64,000 bases of DNA from NCBI GenBank assembly GCA_963761775.1, contig CAVXIF010000012.1:186001-250000 (forward strand), read 5' to 3'. The DNA comes from Parerythrobacter_A sp963761775. GTDB lineage: Bacteria; Pseudomonadota; Alphaproteobacteria; Sphingomonadales; Sphingomonadaceae. Each line of letters begins with the position of its first letter. The stretch's first letter is position 1. This document shows positions 26,565 to 38,280 of the stretch, piece after piece. Made by a program: the position numbers and the translations under genes. The notes beneath the pieces are model-generated. The model was not told the origin of the DNA. It made no database searches and worked only from the letters and a program-made list of their open reading frames with translations.

Positions 26565-28031
26565 CATCTTGGACATGCTGGTCATCGGCGGCGGTATCAA
26601 CGGTGCGGGCATTGCGCGCGATGCGGCGGGGCGCGGGCTGTCCACGATGCTGGTGGAAAAGGACGACCTGGCGCAGCACACCAGCAGCGCCAGCACCAAG
26701 CTGGTGCATGGCGGCCTGCGCTACCTTGAACATTACGAATTCCGGCTGGTGCGCGAAAGCCTGATCGAGCGCGAGCGGTTGCTGAAGATCGCGCCGCATA
26801 TCGTCTGGCCGCTGCGGTTCGTCCTGCCGCATGACAGCGGCCTGCGCCCGAAATGGCTGCTGCGCCTCGGCCTCGCGATCTACGATCATATCGGCGGACG
26901 CAAGTTGCTGCCGCCGACGCGCACAGTCGATCTGCGCGATGCTCCGCATGGCGAGGTGTTGCAGGACCGGCTGCGCACCGGGTTCGAATATTCGGACTGC
27001 TGGGTGGAGGATGCGCGGCTGGTGGTGCTGAACTGCGTCGATGCCAAGGAACGCGGCGCGGACATCCGCACCTGCACCGAATGCACCGGCCTGACGCGCC
27101 ACGCCGATCATTGGGATGTGACGCTGCGCAATGCCGATGGCGCGGAAGAAAGGCCGCCGCGCGCCGCGTGGTGAACGCCGCCGGACCGTGGGTCGATGGC
27201 GTGTTGGGCCTTGCCATTCCGGGCCAGCAGCACGCCAATCTGCGACTGGTAAAGGGCAGCCACCTGATCTTCCCGCGCCTGTTCTCGGGCGAGCATGCCT
27301 ACATCTTCCAGAACCGCGACGACCGGATCGTCTTCGCCATCCCGTATGAGCGCGACTACACGCTGGTCGGCACCACCGATGTCGCATTCACCGGCGATGC
27401 GGGCGGCGTCGCGATTTCGGACGACGAGGCAGCCTACATCTGCGATGCGGTGAACGAGTATCTGCGCGCACCGGTCGCCCCCGCTGATGCGGTGTCGAGC
27501 TATTCCGGCGTGCGCCCGCTTTATGACGATCTGTCGCGCAACAACGCCACGGTCACCCGTGACTATACCTTCGAACACGATTCTGAAGGCGGTGCGCCGA
27601 TCCTGTCGGTCTTCGGCGGCAAGATCACGACCTATCGCAAGCTGGCCGAAGCGGCGCTGGCACGGTTCGGTATTGCCGACGGTGGCTGGACTGCCGAGAC
27701 CGCCCTGCCCGGTGGCGATTTCGCGGTGGACGGTTTTGCCCAACTGGTCGCGCAGACCGCCGCGCAACACCCAGACCTCGACCAAGCGCTCTGCACCCGG
27801 CTGTGCCGCGCATACGGCACCCGGGTAACGCGCATCCTTGGCGATGGCGCGGACCTGGCCTTTGCCGCCCCCGGCGTGCTGGAGGCCGAGCTGCGCTATC
27901 TACGCGATGTCGAATTTGCCCGGACGCTGGACGACGTGCTGTGGCGGCGCAGCAAGCTGGGCTTGCATCTGGGCGAGGCGGGCATTGCCGCGCTGGAAGA
28001 ATGGTTCGCGCGAAAAGGCGCCGGGCGTTGA
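26557..28031 (+). pseudogene. glpD: Glycerol-3-phosphate dehydrogenase GlpD, frameshifted
   Basis: FAD-dependent membrane-associated enzyme oxidising glycerol-3-phosphate to dihydroxyacetone phosphate. The first 195 or so residues (MLVIGGGINGAGIARDAAGR, SSASTKLVHGGLRYLEHYEF) read in one frame to a premature TGA at 27172-27174. The remainder (VVNAAGPWVDGV, LVKGSHLIFPRLF, YTLVGTTD, ILSVFGGKITTYRKLAE) reads in another frame to 28031. One missing base near 27148-27170, next to an AGAAAGG run, explains it. Restored length is about 491 aa, normal. It sits between alpha-galactosidase and galT, an unusual place for glpD; no glpF/glpK is nearby. Confidence 0.88.
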
Positions 28032-29119
28032 GCGACAGACACGTTCAACAGGACGGCGCAGGTGCGCCCGTCTTCCGCCGCAGCATCGCCAAGGCGGACG
28101 GGCGCATGCTGCACCTGTATGGCCGGACGCCGCACGACCTGCCGCTGCAACCACAGGACAGCGATCCGGTCGCAACTGGTGGCGAACTGCGGCATCATCC
28201 CTTGCGCGACGAATGGAACGTCTACGCCGCGCATCGCCAGAACCGGACCTACAAACCAGCGGCCAGTGCCGATCCGCTGGCCCCGACCTTTCCCGGCGGC
28301 CCGCCTACAGAGATTCCGTTTGCCGACTTCGAGCTGGCAGTCTTCGACAACAGGTTTGCCGCCTTCCATCCCGCTGCACCCGATCCATCACCCTTGCCCG
28401 GCATCGACGCCAAGCCCGCCACCGGCGCGTGCGAAGTGGTGGTCTATACGCCCGAAGCGGAAGGCAGCCTGCACACCATCGGGCAGGACCGTCGCACGCT
28501 GTTGCTGTCGGCGTGGATCGACCGGACGGACGCGCTGTTTGCCGCCGGGTGCCGCTGCGTGCTGCCGTTCGAGAACCGGGGCGAAGCGGTCGGCACCACA
28601 CTGCATCACCCGCACGGCCAGATTTACGGCTTCCCCCATGTCCCGCCGGTGCAGCAACGCGCCGCCGATGCGTTCGCGCGCGGCTACGACCTGTCGGCGG
28701 AAATCGAGGCCTCGCTGGCAGACTACGCGATTGCACAAGAAGGCGGCGTCACCGCATGGTGCCCGCGCTTCGCCCGCTTCCCTTACGAGGTCTGGATCGC
28801 GCCCGACATCGCCCGCGCGCAGCTGGCCGATTGCACGGTGGGGGAGCTGGACGGTATCGCCGCGCTGATGGGCGAGGTGACACGCCGCTACGATGCGCTG
28901 TTCGGGCAGGCCATGCCCGCGATGATGGCGGTGCATACCGCGCCTGCGGCCCCTTCTGTCGATGCCGATGCCGCTCCCTATCACCTGACCATCCAGTTCT
29001 ATCCGCTGCTGCGCGGCGCGGAGCGGGTGAAATATCTCGCCTCGGTCGAACAGCACACCGGCGTCTTCACCGTCGACATCATGCCAGAAACCGCCGCTGC
29101 CGCATTGCGCACGCTGTGA
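28028..29119 (+). CDS. galT: Galactose-1-phosphate uridylyltransferase
   Basis: 363 aa from a TTG start that overlaps the glpD stop as TTGA. Evidence: FRRSIAKADGRMLHLYG, then HPLRDEWNVYAAHRQNR (substrate binding), FENRFAAF-like VFDNRFAAFHP, and the catalytic histidine motif HHPHGQIYGFP. The HPH central histidine carries the uridylyl group. It swaps UMP between UDP-glucose and galactose-1-phosphate in the Leloir pathway. An ATG 26 codons later (28106) is an alternative but would cut the conserved RRSIAKADGR block. Confidence 0.88.
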   Translation: MSDRHVQQDGAGAPVFRRSIAKADGRMLHLYGRTPHDLPLQPQDSDPVATGGELRHHPLRDEWNVYAAHRQNRTYKPAASADPLAPTFPGGPPTEIPFADFELAVFDNRFAAFHPAAPDPSPLPGIDAKPATGACEVVVYTPEAEGSLHTIGQDRRTLLLSAWIDRTDALFAAGCRCVLPFENRGEAVGTTLHHPHGQIYGFPHVPPVQQRAADAFARGYDLSAEIEASLADYAIAQEGGVTAWCPRFARFPYEVWIAPDIARAQLADCTVGELDGIAALMGEVTRRYDALFGQAMPAMMAVHTAPAAPSVDADAAPYHLTIQFYPLLRGAERVKYLASVEQHTGVFTVDIMPETAAAALRTL

Positions 29120-30150
29120 CCGGCGCGACAGTGCGCGTGCCGGGTCGGGTCAATCTGATCGGCGAGCATCTCGACTATAATGGCGGGCATGTGCTGCCCG
29201 CCGCCCTGTCGGTCGGAATCGAGGTAGCGCTCACGCCGCGCGCCGATGACCGCGTCATGGTCACGTCCGATTCCTTTGTGAAACGCGCGGACCGGCGGTT
29301 GGCCGATACCGCGACGGGCGACTGGTCGGACGCTGCGCTTGGCGCAGTGCGACAGGCGGTTGCGCTGGGGCTGCTTTCAGGCGGTGCGGATGTCGCTATC
29401 GCCTCGACCATCCCGCCGGGTGCCGGACTGTCCTCCTCCGCCGCGCTGATCGTTGCCGTACTGAAAGCGGCACGGGAATACGCTGGCGCAGACCTGTCCG
29501 ACATCGCCATCGCCCAAGCCGCGCGAGCGGTCGAGAATGACTTTCTGGGCGTCCCCTGCGGCATCATGGACCAGATGGCAGTGGCGCTTGCCGCACCCGG
29601 CGAGGCACTGCTCCTCGACACGGCGACACTCGACTATCACACGGTCCAACTCGTCCCGGACCACGATATTGTTATCCTCCATTCCGGCGTCTCGCGGCGA
29701 CTGGCCGATGGCCGGTACGCGGAGCGCCGGGCCGAATGCGCAGCAGCGCAGAACGCTTTGGGCGGCACCGGCCTGTGCCACGCCGACCCCGCCGATATCG
29801 CGCAGCTGGCCGATCCCGTCCAACGCCGCCGCGCCCGGCATTGCGCCACCGAACAGGCGCGCGTCCTATCGGCGGTCGCCGCCATCGAAGCGGGTGATGC
29901 GCACGAACTGGGCGCGTTGATGGTGCAAAGCCACGCCTCGATGCGCGACTTGTTCGAGATATCGCTGCCCGCAATCGACGCGCTGGTCGCCGATGCCTGC
30001 AATCTTGGAGCGTCGGGCGCGCGGCTTACCGGGGGCGGGTTTGGTGGCTGTATCGTTGCGCTGGTAAATCGAAGCGGGCGCGCAGACTGGCAAACGACGC
30101 TGCTCGCGCGCCACCCCGACGCGCGCTTTGTCGCGGCAATCGCGCCTTAG
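29116..30150 (+). CDS. galK: Galactokinase
   Basis: 344 aa GHMP kinase, starting at a GTG coupled to the galT stop (GTGA). Signatures: galactose-binding VPGRVNLIGEHLDYNGGH, ATP loop IPPGAGLSSSAALIV, and C-terminal LTGGGFGGCIVAL. It phosphorylates galactose to galactose-1-phosphate for GalT. It is shorter than the common 380-390 aa galactokinases, mainly because the N-terminus begins right at the substrate motif. It is convergent with the protease gene, with a 4-bp overlap of stops. Confidence 0.92.
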   Translation: MTGATVRVPGRVNLIGEHLDYNGGHVLPAALSVGIEVALTPRADDRVMVTSDSFVKRADRRLADTATGDWSDAALGAVRQAVALGLLSGGADVAIASTIPPGAGLSSSAALIVAVLKAAREYAGADLSDIAIAQAARAVENDFLGVPCGIMDQMAVALAAPGEALLLDTATLDYHTVQLVPDHDIVILHSGVSRRLADGRYAERRAECAAAQNALGGTGLCHADPADIAQLADPVQRRRARHCATEQARVLSAVAAIEAGDAHELGALMVQSHASMRDLFEISLPAIDALVADACNLGASGARLTGGGFGGCIVALVNRSGRADWQTTLLARHPDARFVAAIAP

Positions 30151-30872
30151 CTGAAGGTTTGCGCCACGGCCTGTGCGACACCGAGATACCAGCCCATCGC
30201 CCAATCCACCGGCGGCCCGATAAACCGCCCGATGATATCCCATTGCGGAAACGCCCAGCTCGCCGCGATTAGCACCACAAGCACGAGAATGCCGAATTGC
30301 TGAACCTTCGCCCAGTGTATCTCCAGCGAACGCGGCAGCAGACCCTGCACGATATGCCCGCCATCGAAAGGCGGGATCGGCAACAGGTTAAAAATTGCAA
30401 GGAACAGGTTGATCAGGATGAACGCGAACAGCGCCTGCACCACCACGCCCGGCTCCGCCATCTGCGCCGGAAACACGAACGCCAGCAGCAGTCCCAGAAC
30501 CACCGCACCGAACAGCGCCAGCACGAAGTTCATCGCCGGCCCCGCCGCCGCGACCGCCATCATGCCGTAGCGCGGATTGCGCAGGCGATGCGCCAGCACC
30601 GGCACCGGTTTCGCCCACCCGAATATCGGTCCGCCGAACAGCCACAGCGCGCCCGGCACCACCAGTGTGCCAATGGGATCGACATGGCGCACGGGATTGA
30701 AGCTCAGCCGGTTGCGCTCCTGCGCCGTGGGATCGCCCAGCGCCAGCGCAACCCAGCCATGCGCGACTTCGTGAAACACGATGGCTACTACGAGGCACGG
30801 GATGACGATGGCGGCAAGGAGGAGGTTCTCGATCACGGATGCGATATAGGTCTGCTGCGGCCCCAACGCCAT
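30147..30872 (-). CDS. Site-2 protease family (M50) membrane metalloprotease
   Basis: About 241 aa with five or six membrane helices. Zinc ligands are visible as VFHEVAHGWVALALGD (HExxH) and, near the C-terminus, NLLPIPPFDGGHIVQGL (NxxPxxxxDG). This is the compact class without PDZ domain found as a single gene in many proteobacteria; the natural substrate is unknown. The ATG at 30872 follows GCGAGAC; an upstream in-frame ATG at 30893 is also possible. Confidence 0.88.
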   Translation of the reverse strand: MALGPQQTYIASVIENLLLAAIVIPCLVVAIVFHEVAHGWVALALGDPTAQERNRLSFNPVRHVDPIGTLVVPGALWLFGGPIFGWAKPVPVLAHRLRNPRYGMMAVAAAGPAMNFVLALFGAVVLGLLLAFVFPAQMAEPGVVVQALFAFILINLFLAIFNLLPIPPFDGGHIVQGLLPRSLEIHWAKVQQFGILVLVVLIAASWAFPQWDIIGRFIGPPVDWAMGWYLGVAQAVAQTFS

Positions 30873-30960
30873 GTCTCGCGTTGAAAAGCGCATTCAGAAT
30901 GGCGACAGCCACACCGCGCAATGCTAGACAACGCGAAAAGACAGACGGGGGAAACGCACC

Positions 30961-32631
30961 ATGGCGACGGGACAGGCTGGCGCATCGACTGACGCCATAG
31001 AAGTAAACACGAAAACGCCTCAGCGCGGTGTGCTCGCCTGGATAGAGCGCACCGGCAATCGCCTGCCCGACCCGGTCTTCCTGTTCTTCTATCTCATTCT
31101 CGCGCTGATTGCGGTCTCGGTTCTTTGCGCGCTGCTCGGCGTTTCGGCTGTTCACCCGACCGCGATGGACGAGGCCACTGATCAGCCGGAAATCATTCGG
31201 GCAATCAGCTTGTTGTCGGCGGAGAACATACAACGCCTGTGGGTCGAAATGCCGACCACGTTCACGCATTTCCACCCGCTTGGCTACGTTCTTGTGGTCA
31301 TGCTTGGCGCAGGCGTGGCGGAGCGCTCCGGGTTCTTTGCCGCCGGCATGTCGAAAGCGGTGAAAAGCGCGCCGACCGCGCTGCTGACTCCCGTGGTCGC
31401 GCTGGTCGCGATGATCGGCAACCATGCAGCGGACGCGGGCTACGTCGTGCTGATTCCGCTGGCAGGCATCCTGTTCGCCGCCGCCGGACGCCATCCGCTG
31501 GCCGGTATTGCTGCTGCGTTTGCGGGGGTGTCGGGCGGGTTCTCGGCCAATATTTCGCCGGGCCAGCTCGACGCGCTGCTGTTCGGCATCACGGAGGAAG
31601 CGGTGGGCGCAAGTATGCTCGATCCAGCATGGACATCGAACATTGCGGGCAACTGGTATTTCATCTTCGTGATGACGTTTCTCTATCTGCCGATCATCTG
31701 GTTCGTCACGGACAGGATCATCGAACCACGCCTTGGAGCATGGACGGGCGGTGCGTCCGCCAACATCGCTGCCGATGCGGGCGCTTCCGGCGGCGGGCTG
31801 AGCCCAGACCCGAATGGGCATACCGGCGAACAGGCCGCCAAGGGATTGCGCTGGGCCGGACTGGCTGTTCTGGGCGTTGTCGCGGCGTGGCTGCTGATGG
31901 TATTCGGCCCCGGCACCCCACTGGTGGACGAAGCCGCCTGCGTGGGCGTGACCGACTGTTCGATCCACACCGAACTGCGTCCGCTATATCAGTCGCTGGT
32001 GGGCGGGTTCTTCCTGCTCTTCCTGCTTGCCGGGTGGGCCTATGGCAAGGCGGCGGGCACGATTAACGATCACCGCGATCTGGTGAACATGATGGCGGAA
32101 TCCATGAAGGACATGGGCTACTACCTCGTCCTCGCCTTTGCCGCCGCGCATTTTGTCGAGATGTTCAACTGGTCCAATCTCGGTTTGATTTCTGCGGTCC
32201 ACGGTGCAGCCGGGATCCAGTCCACCGGGCTGCCATTGCCCTTGGTGCTGGGGCTGATGGTCATCTTTACCGGGCTGCTGAACCTGTTTGTCGGGTCGGC
32301 CAGCGCCAAATGGGCCTTGCTCGCGCCGATCCTGGTGCCGATGCTGATGCTGCTCGGCATCAGCCCCGAAGGCGCGACTGCCGCCTATCGCGTCGGCGAC
32401 AGCGCGACCAACATCATAACTCCGCTGATGGTCTATTTCCCGTTGATTCTGGTGTTTGCGCAGCGCTGGCAGAAGGATTTCGGCATTGGCAGCCTGACCG
32501 CGATGATGCTGCCCTATTCGATCTGGCTGATGATTTCGGGCGTCGCGCTGATTGTCGCGTGGTTCTATCTCGGCATCCCGCTCGGGCCCGACGCACCTGT
32601 AGGCTACACCCTGCCAGCGACGCTACGATAG
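30961..32631 (+). CDS. AbgT family transporter
   Basis: 556 aa with about 11-13 helices and two re-entrant hairpins typical of AbgT/MtrF. Visible: ERTGNRLPDPVFLFFYLI, VVMLGAGVAERSGFFAAGM, GNHAADAGYVVLIPLAG, SGGFSANISPGQLDALL, and FVGSASAKWALLAPILVP near the end. Members import p-aminobenzoyl-glutamate or export sulfonamides. The ATG follows GGGGGAAACGCACC, a good ribosome site. It is divergent from the protease and convergent with rbfA. Confidence 0.92.
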   Translation: MATGQAGASTDAIEVNTKTPQRGVLAWIERTGNRLPDPVFLFFYLILALIAVSVLCALLGVSAVHPTAMDEATDQPEIIRAISLLSAENIQRLWVEMPTTFTHFHPLGYVLVVMLGAGVAERSGFFAAGMSKAVKSAPTALLTPVVALVAMIGNHAADAGYVVLIPLAGILFAAAGRHPLAGIAAAFAGVSGGFSANISPGQLDALLFGITEEAVGASMLDPAWTSNIAGNWYFIFVMTFLYLPIIWFVTDRIIEPRLGAWTGGASANIAADAGASGGGLSPDPNGHTGEQAAKGLRWAGLAVLGVVAAWLLMVFGPGTPLVDEAACVGVTDCSIHTELRPLYQSLVGGFFLLFLLAGWAYGKAAGTINDHRDLVNMMAESMKDMGYYLVLAFAAAHFVEMFNWSNLGLISAVHGAAGIQSTGLPLPLVLGLMVIFTGLLNLFVGSASAKWALLAPILVPMLMLLGISPEGATAAYRVGDSATNIITPLMVYFPLILVFAQRWQKDFGIGSLTAMMLPYSIWLMISGVALIVAWFYLGIPLGPDAPVGYTLPATLR

Positions 32632-32662
32632 CGGCGGTACGATGGCGCCACCGGACGGCGGT

Positions 32663-33064
32663 TCAGTCGTCGTCCGGTTCCAGGTCGCGCGCCACTTTCG
32701 GGTCGTTCAGCAGGCGCTCGATGCGGTCCGCTTCCTCGAAGCTCTCGTCGGGTTTGAACTTCAGTTTGGGCGCGGATTTCAGGCCCAGCCGCTTCGCCAC
32801 CTCGCGTTGCAGATAGGCGGTGTTCTGGCGCAGCGCGGTGACGATCTCCGCCTCGCCCTTGCCCAGCAGCGGCTTCACATAAACGGTCGCATTGCGCAGG
32901 TCCGGCGTCATCCGCACCTCCGTCACCGCGATATTTGCCGCCGACACGATGGGATCATGCACATCCTGCCGCGTCAGCAGCTCCGACAGGATATGCCGCA
33001 CCCGCTCCCCGACCTTGAGGACGCGGACCGAATGCTGCTCGGCGGTAAATTGTTGTCTAGCCAT
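32663..33064 (-). CDS. rbfA: Ribosome-binding factor A
   Basis: 133 aa KH-like protein for late maturation of the 30S subunit. Blocks: SVRVLKVGERVRHILSELL, VSAANIAVTEVRMTPDLRNA, LRREVAKR-like LQREVAKRLGLKSAPKLKF, and an acidic end DLEPDDD. The ATG at 33064 follows GAGAGAG; an upstream in-frame start at 33085 is less likely. It lies downstream of infB, but truB, the usual next gene, is 10 kb away across the galactose block. Confidence 0.94.
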   Translation of the reverse strand: MARQQFTAEQHSVRVLKVGERVRHILSELLTRQDVHDPIVSAANIAVTEVRMTPDLRNATVYVKPLLGKGEAEIVTALRQNTAYLQREVAKRLGLKSAPKLKFKPDESFEEADRIERLLNDPKVARDLEPDDD

Positions 33065-33079
33065 AACTCTCTCGGGCGA

Positions 33080-33104
33080 CCCCACAGACGGGACTCGAAC
33101 CCGC
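33080..33104 (-). other. tRNA T-arm-like segment between infB and rbfA
   Basis: On the minus strand GCGGG-TTCGAGT-CCCGT makes a perfect T-arm (33088-33104) with the invariant TTCGA loop. Exactly seven bases (CTGTGGG) and a G follow, as in an acceptor 3' strand plus discriminator, but TCG follows instead of CCA. No matching 5' acceptor strand or cloverleaf is found in the upstream 80 bases. It may be a decayed tRNA end, a scar of integration, or chance. Confidence 0.4.
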
Positions 33105-33153
33105 CAAACATTCGTTGCCGATTGTCCCCGCCGACCGGGTCAGAAGCCATAAA

Positions 33154-35737
<2,584 letters not shown>

Positions 35738-35927
35738 TACGCTCAGTCGTCCTTAAATCGGTCTTGTGTTCCCGCGCAGTCGAGAGCCGCGCCGGGATAT
35801 TGTCTCATTCGGTCTATGCAACAGCGCCTTCGTCCTGCGCCGCCTGCAAATCACGCGGCGGGTCGGGATCGGCTCCGCGATAATGCACGAGGCGTGCCAG
35901 CAAGATAACGGCAAGGGTCTGCGCCAT

Positions 35928-36593
35928 CTACACCACCCCGGCAACACCCAGATGGACAACGTTCTCGCGTCCCAATGCCACAGACAGCGCGGTGCGGTCC
36001 AGTGGCAAGCGCAACCCTCGCGCGCCGCTGCCCTCTTCATCGCGCCCCACGCGCCACGCCTGGTCCAGCTTGCGGCAGCCATCCTCGCGCGCATCGGCGG
36101 CGTGCAGCAGCATGGCCAGCCGCCCGCTGCGGGCATGTTCGGCAATACGGTCGGACCCGGTCACCAGTGCCCCGCCGCGCAGGGCCAGACCCAGCCGGTC
36201 CAGCATCGCCTTCTTCAAACCCGCTTCGACAAGGTCGGGCAAATCGTCCGGCACAGTCAGCTTCGTGCCCTTGAACGCGCGCGCCAGGGCACCGCGCAGC
36301 CTGCCTTTCGCCAGCGCGGTTTCGAGTTCGGCGCGCGAAACGCCGATCCACGCGCCCCGCCCGGGTGCCTTTGCAAGCGGGTCGGGCAGCACGAAGCCGT
36401 CCGGCGATACGGCCAACCGGACCAGCGCATCGCGCGGGGCGACTTCGCCGGTCAGGATACACCGGCGTTCGGGTGCGTCGCCTTTACGCGCGGCCTTTCG
36501 CTCGGACGCGAGGCGTGCATCATCGCCGCCGGAACCGGCGTGAATGGCATCGGAGGTGTCGGGCGTCAGGCGCTCATTGTGTGGAGTCCGCAT
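35928..36593 (-). CDS. ylxR: YlxR/DUF448 RNA-binding protein (possibly truncated by an in-frame stop)
   Basis: 221 aa. The YlxR domain with ERRCILTGEVAPRDALVRLAV and AKAPGRGAWIGVSRAELETA is followed by an L7Ae-like domain (GLALRGGALVTGSDRI, RTALSVALGRENVVHLGVAG). Family members sit between nusA and infB and bind RNA or modulate RNase P. The start overlaps nusA by 20 bp. Right after VVHLGVAGVV comes TAG, yet the same frame stays open for 37 more codons (ARLVHYRGADPD..., stop at 35814-35816) and looks like coding tail. The TAG may be a base error or a real truncation. Confidence 0.82.
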   Translation of the reverse strand: MRTPHNERLTPDTSDAIHAGSGGDDARLASERKAARKGDAPERRCILTGEVAPRDALVRLAVSPDGFVLPDPLAKAPGRGAWIGVSRAELETALAKGRLRGALARAFKGTKLTVPDDLPDLVEAGLKKAMLDRLGLALRGGALVTGSDRIAEHARSGRLAMLLHAADAREDGCRKLDQAWRVGRDEEGSGARGLRLPLDRTALSVALGRENVVHLGVAGVV

Positions 36594-38280
36594 CGGCGGC
36601 CTCCTTGGTTTCGGCGCTGTCTGTTGCCGTGTCTTCGTCCTTGGACCCCGACGGAGCCGCTTGCGGCTCCTCGTCCTCGAACCAATGCGCGCGGGCGGCC
36701 ATGATGATCTCGTTGCCCTGCTCTTCGGTCAAGCCGTATTCGCCAAGGACGCCGCCCTTGTCCTGCTCGCGCTGCGGCGGCTTCTTCATCGGCGGCCCTT
36801 CGGCCAGCAGGTCGGTCGGCGAAGGCTGGCGGCGGCGCGGGGCCTCGCGCTTCTTCGCGATCAGCTCGTCCGTCGCCAGATCGGCCAGATCGTCCAGTGT
36901 CTTGATGCCCGCCTTGCCCAGCACGACCAGCATCCGTTCGGTCAGGTGCGGCATTTCAGCCAGATCGTCCTCGACGCCCAATTCGCGGCGTTCGCCCCGT
37001 GCCACTTCGGCCTGCCGCTCCAGCGCTTCCAGCGCGCGGCTCTGCAATTCCTCGCCCAGCTCCTCATCGAAACCTTCGATCCCGGCGATTTCCGCCAGCT
37101 CGACATAGGCGACTTCTTCCAGATCGGTGAACCCTTCGGCGACCAGCAGCTGCGACAGCGTTTCGTCGACGTCCAGCTCTTCCTCGAACATCTTGGAGCG
37201 TTCGGCGAACTCCCTGGAGCGCTTTTCGCTCGCCTCCTCCTCGGTCATGATGTCGATCTGGTGTCCGGTCAGCTGGCTCGCCAAGCGCACGTTCTGGCCG
37301 CGCCGCCCGATGGCGAGCGAAAGCTGGTCGTCGGGCACCACCACTTCGATGCGGCCCTCGTCCTCGTCCAGCACCACCCGCGCCACGGTGGCGGGCTGAA
37401 GCGCGTTGACGACGAAGGTGGCGATGTCCTCGCTCCACGGAATGATGTCGATCTTCTCGCCCTGCAATTCCTGCACGACGGCCTGCACTCTGGAGCCCTT
37501 CATGCCGACGCAGGCGCCGACGGGGTCGATGCTGCTGTCATGGCTGATGACGCCGATCTTGGCGCGGCTACCGGGATCGCGGGCGGCGGCCTTGATCTCG
37601 ATAATGCCGTCGTAGATTTCGGGCACTTCCTGCGCGAACAGCTTGCGCATGAAATCGGGCGCGGCGCGGCTGAGGAAGATTTGCGGACCGCGATTGTTGC
37701 GTTCCACCTTGCTGATGATGGCGCGGATGCGCTCGCCCACGCGCGCCGCCTCGCGCGGGATCTGCTGGTCGCGGCGGATGACGCCCTCGGCCCGGCCCAG
37801 ATTGACAATGACATGGCCGAATTCGACCGACTTGATAACGCCGGTGATGACCTCGTCGGCGCGGTCCTTGAATTCCTCGAACTGGCGCTCGCGCTCGGCA
37901 TCGCGGACTTTCTGGAAAATCACCTGCTTGGCGCTTTGCGCATCGATACGGCCCAGATCGACCGGCGGCAGCGGATCGACGATGAAATCGCCGACGACGG
38001 CGTCTTCTTTCAGCTTCTTGGCAGCGGCGGGATCGACCTGCTTGAAGTAGTCCTCCACTTCCTCGACCACCTCGACCACGCGCCACAGCGACAGGTCGCC
38101 CGTCTGCGGGTCCAGCTTGGCGCGGATGTCGTTTTCCGAGCCGTAGCGGTTGCGCGCGCTTTTCTGGATCGCCTCTTCCATCGCTTCGATCACGATGGAC
38201 TTGTCGATCATCTTTTCCGTCGCAACGGATGTCGCGATGGCGAGCAGCTCGGCCTTGTTGGCGGAAATTGCACTTGGCAT
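36574..38280 (-). CDS. nusA: Transcription termination/antitermination factor NusA
   Basis: 568 aa. The N-terminal RNA polymerase-binding domain (AELLAIATSVATEKMIDKS, VIEAMEEAIQKSARNRYG) is followed by S1 (VKSVEFGHVIVNLGRAEG) and two KH domains (PVGACVGMKGSRVQAVVQEL; LAIGRRGQNVRLASQL). The C-terminal part has helix-hairpin-helix repeats and an acidic tail. It modulates pausing, Rho-independent termination and antitermination. TGATG coupling links it to rimP upstream, and its end overlaps the ylxR-like gene. Confidence 0.97.
   Translation of the reverse strand: MPSAISANKAELLAIATSVATEKMIDKSIVIEAMEEAIQKSARNRYGSENDIRAKLDPQTGDLSLWRVVEVVEEVEDYFKQVDPAAAKKLKEDAVVGDFIVDPLPPVDLGRIDAQSAKQVIFQKVRDAERERQFEEFKDRADEVITGVIKSVEFGHVIVNLGRAEGVIRRDQQIPREAARVGERIRAIISKVERNNRGPQIFLSRAAPDFMRKLFAQEVPEIYDGIIEIKAAARDPGSRAKIGVISHDSSIDPVGACVGMKGSRVQAVVQELQGEKIDIIPWSEDIATFVVNALQPATVARVVLDEDEGRIEVVVPDDQLSLAIGRRGQNVRLASQLTGHQIDIMTEEEASEKRSREFAERSKMFEEELDVDETLSQLLVAEGFTDLEEVAYVELAEIAGIEGFDEELGEELQSRALEALERQAEVARGERRELGVEDDLAEMPHLTERMLVVLGKAGIKTLDDLADLATDELIAKKREAPRRRQPSPTDLLAEGPPMKKPPQREQDKGGVLGEYGLTEEQGNEIIMAARAHWFEDEEPQAAPSGSKDEDTATDSAETKEAADADSTQ

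Noticed and set aside
24639..26699. 686-aa open frame on the minus strand
   Set aside because: Antisense to the GH36 gene and the start of glpD; no recognisable motifs.
33077..33153. A complete tRNA gene between infB and rbfA
   Set aside because: Only T-arm and a possible acceptor 3' strand are found; no convincing 5' acceptor, D-arm or anticodon arm, and no CCA.
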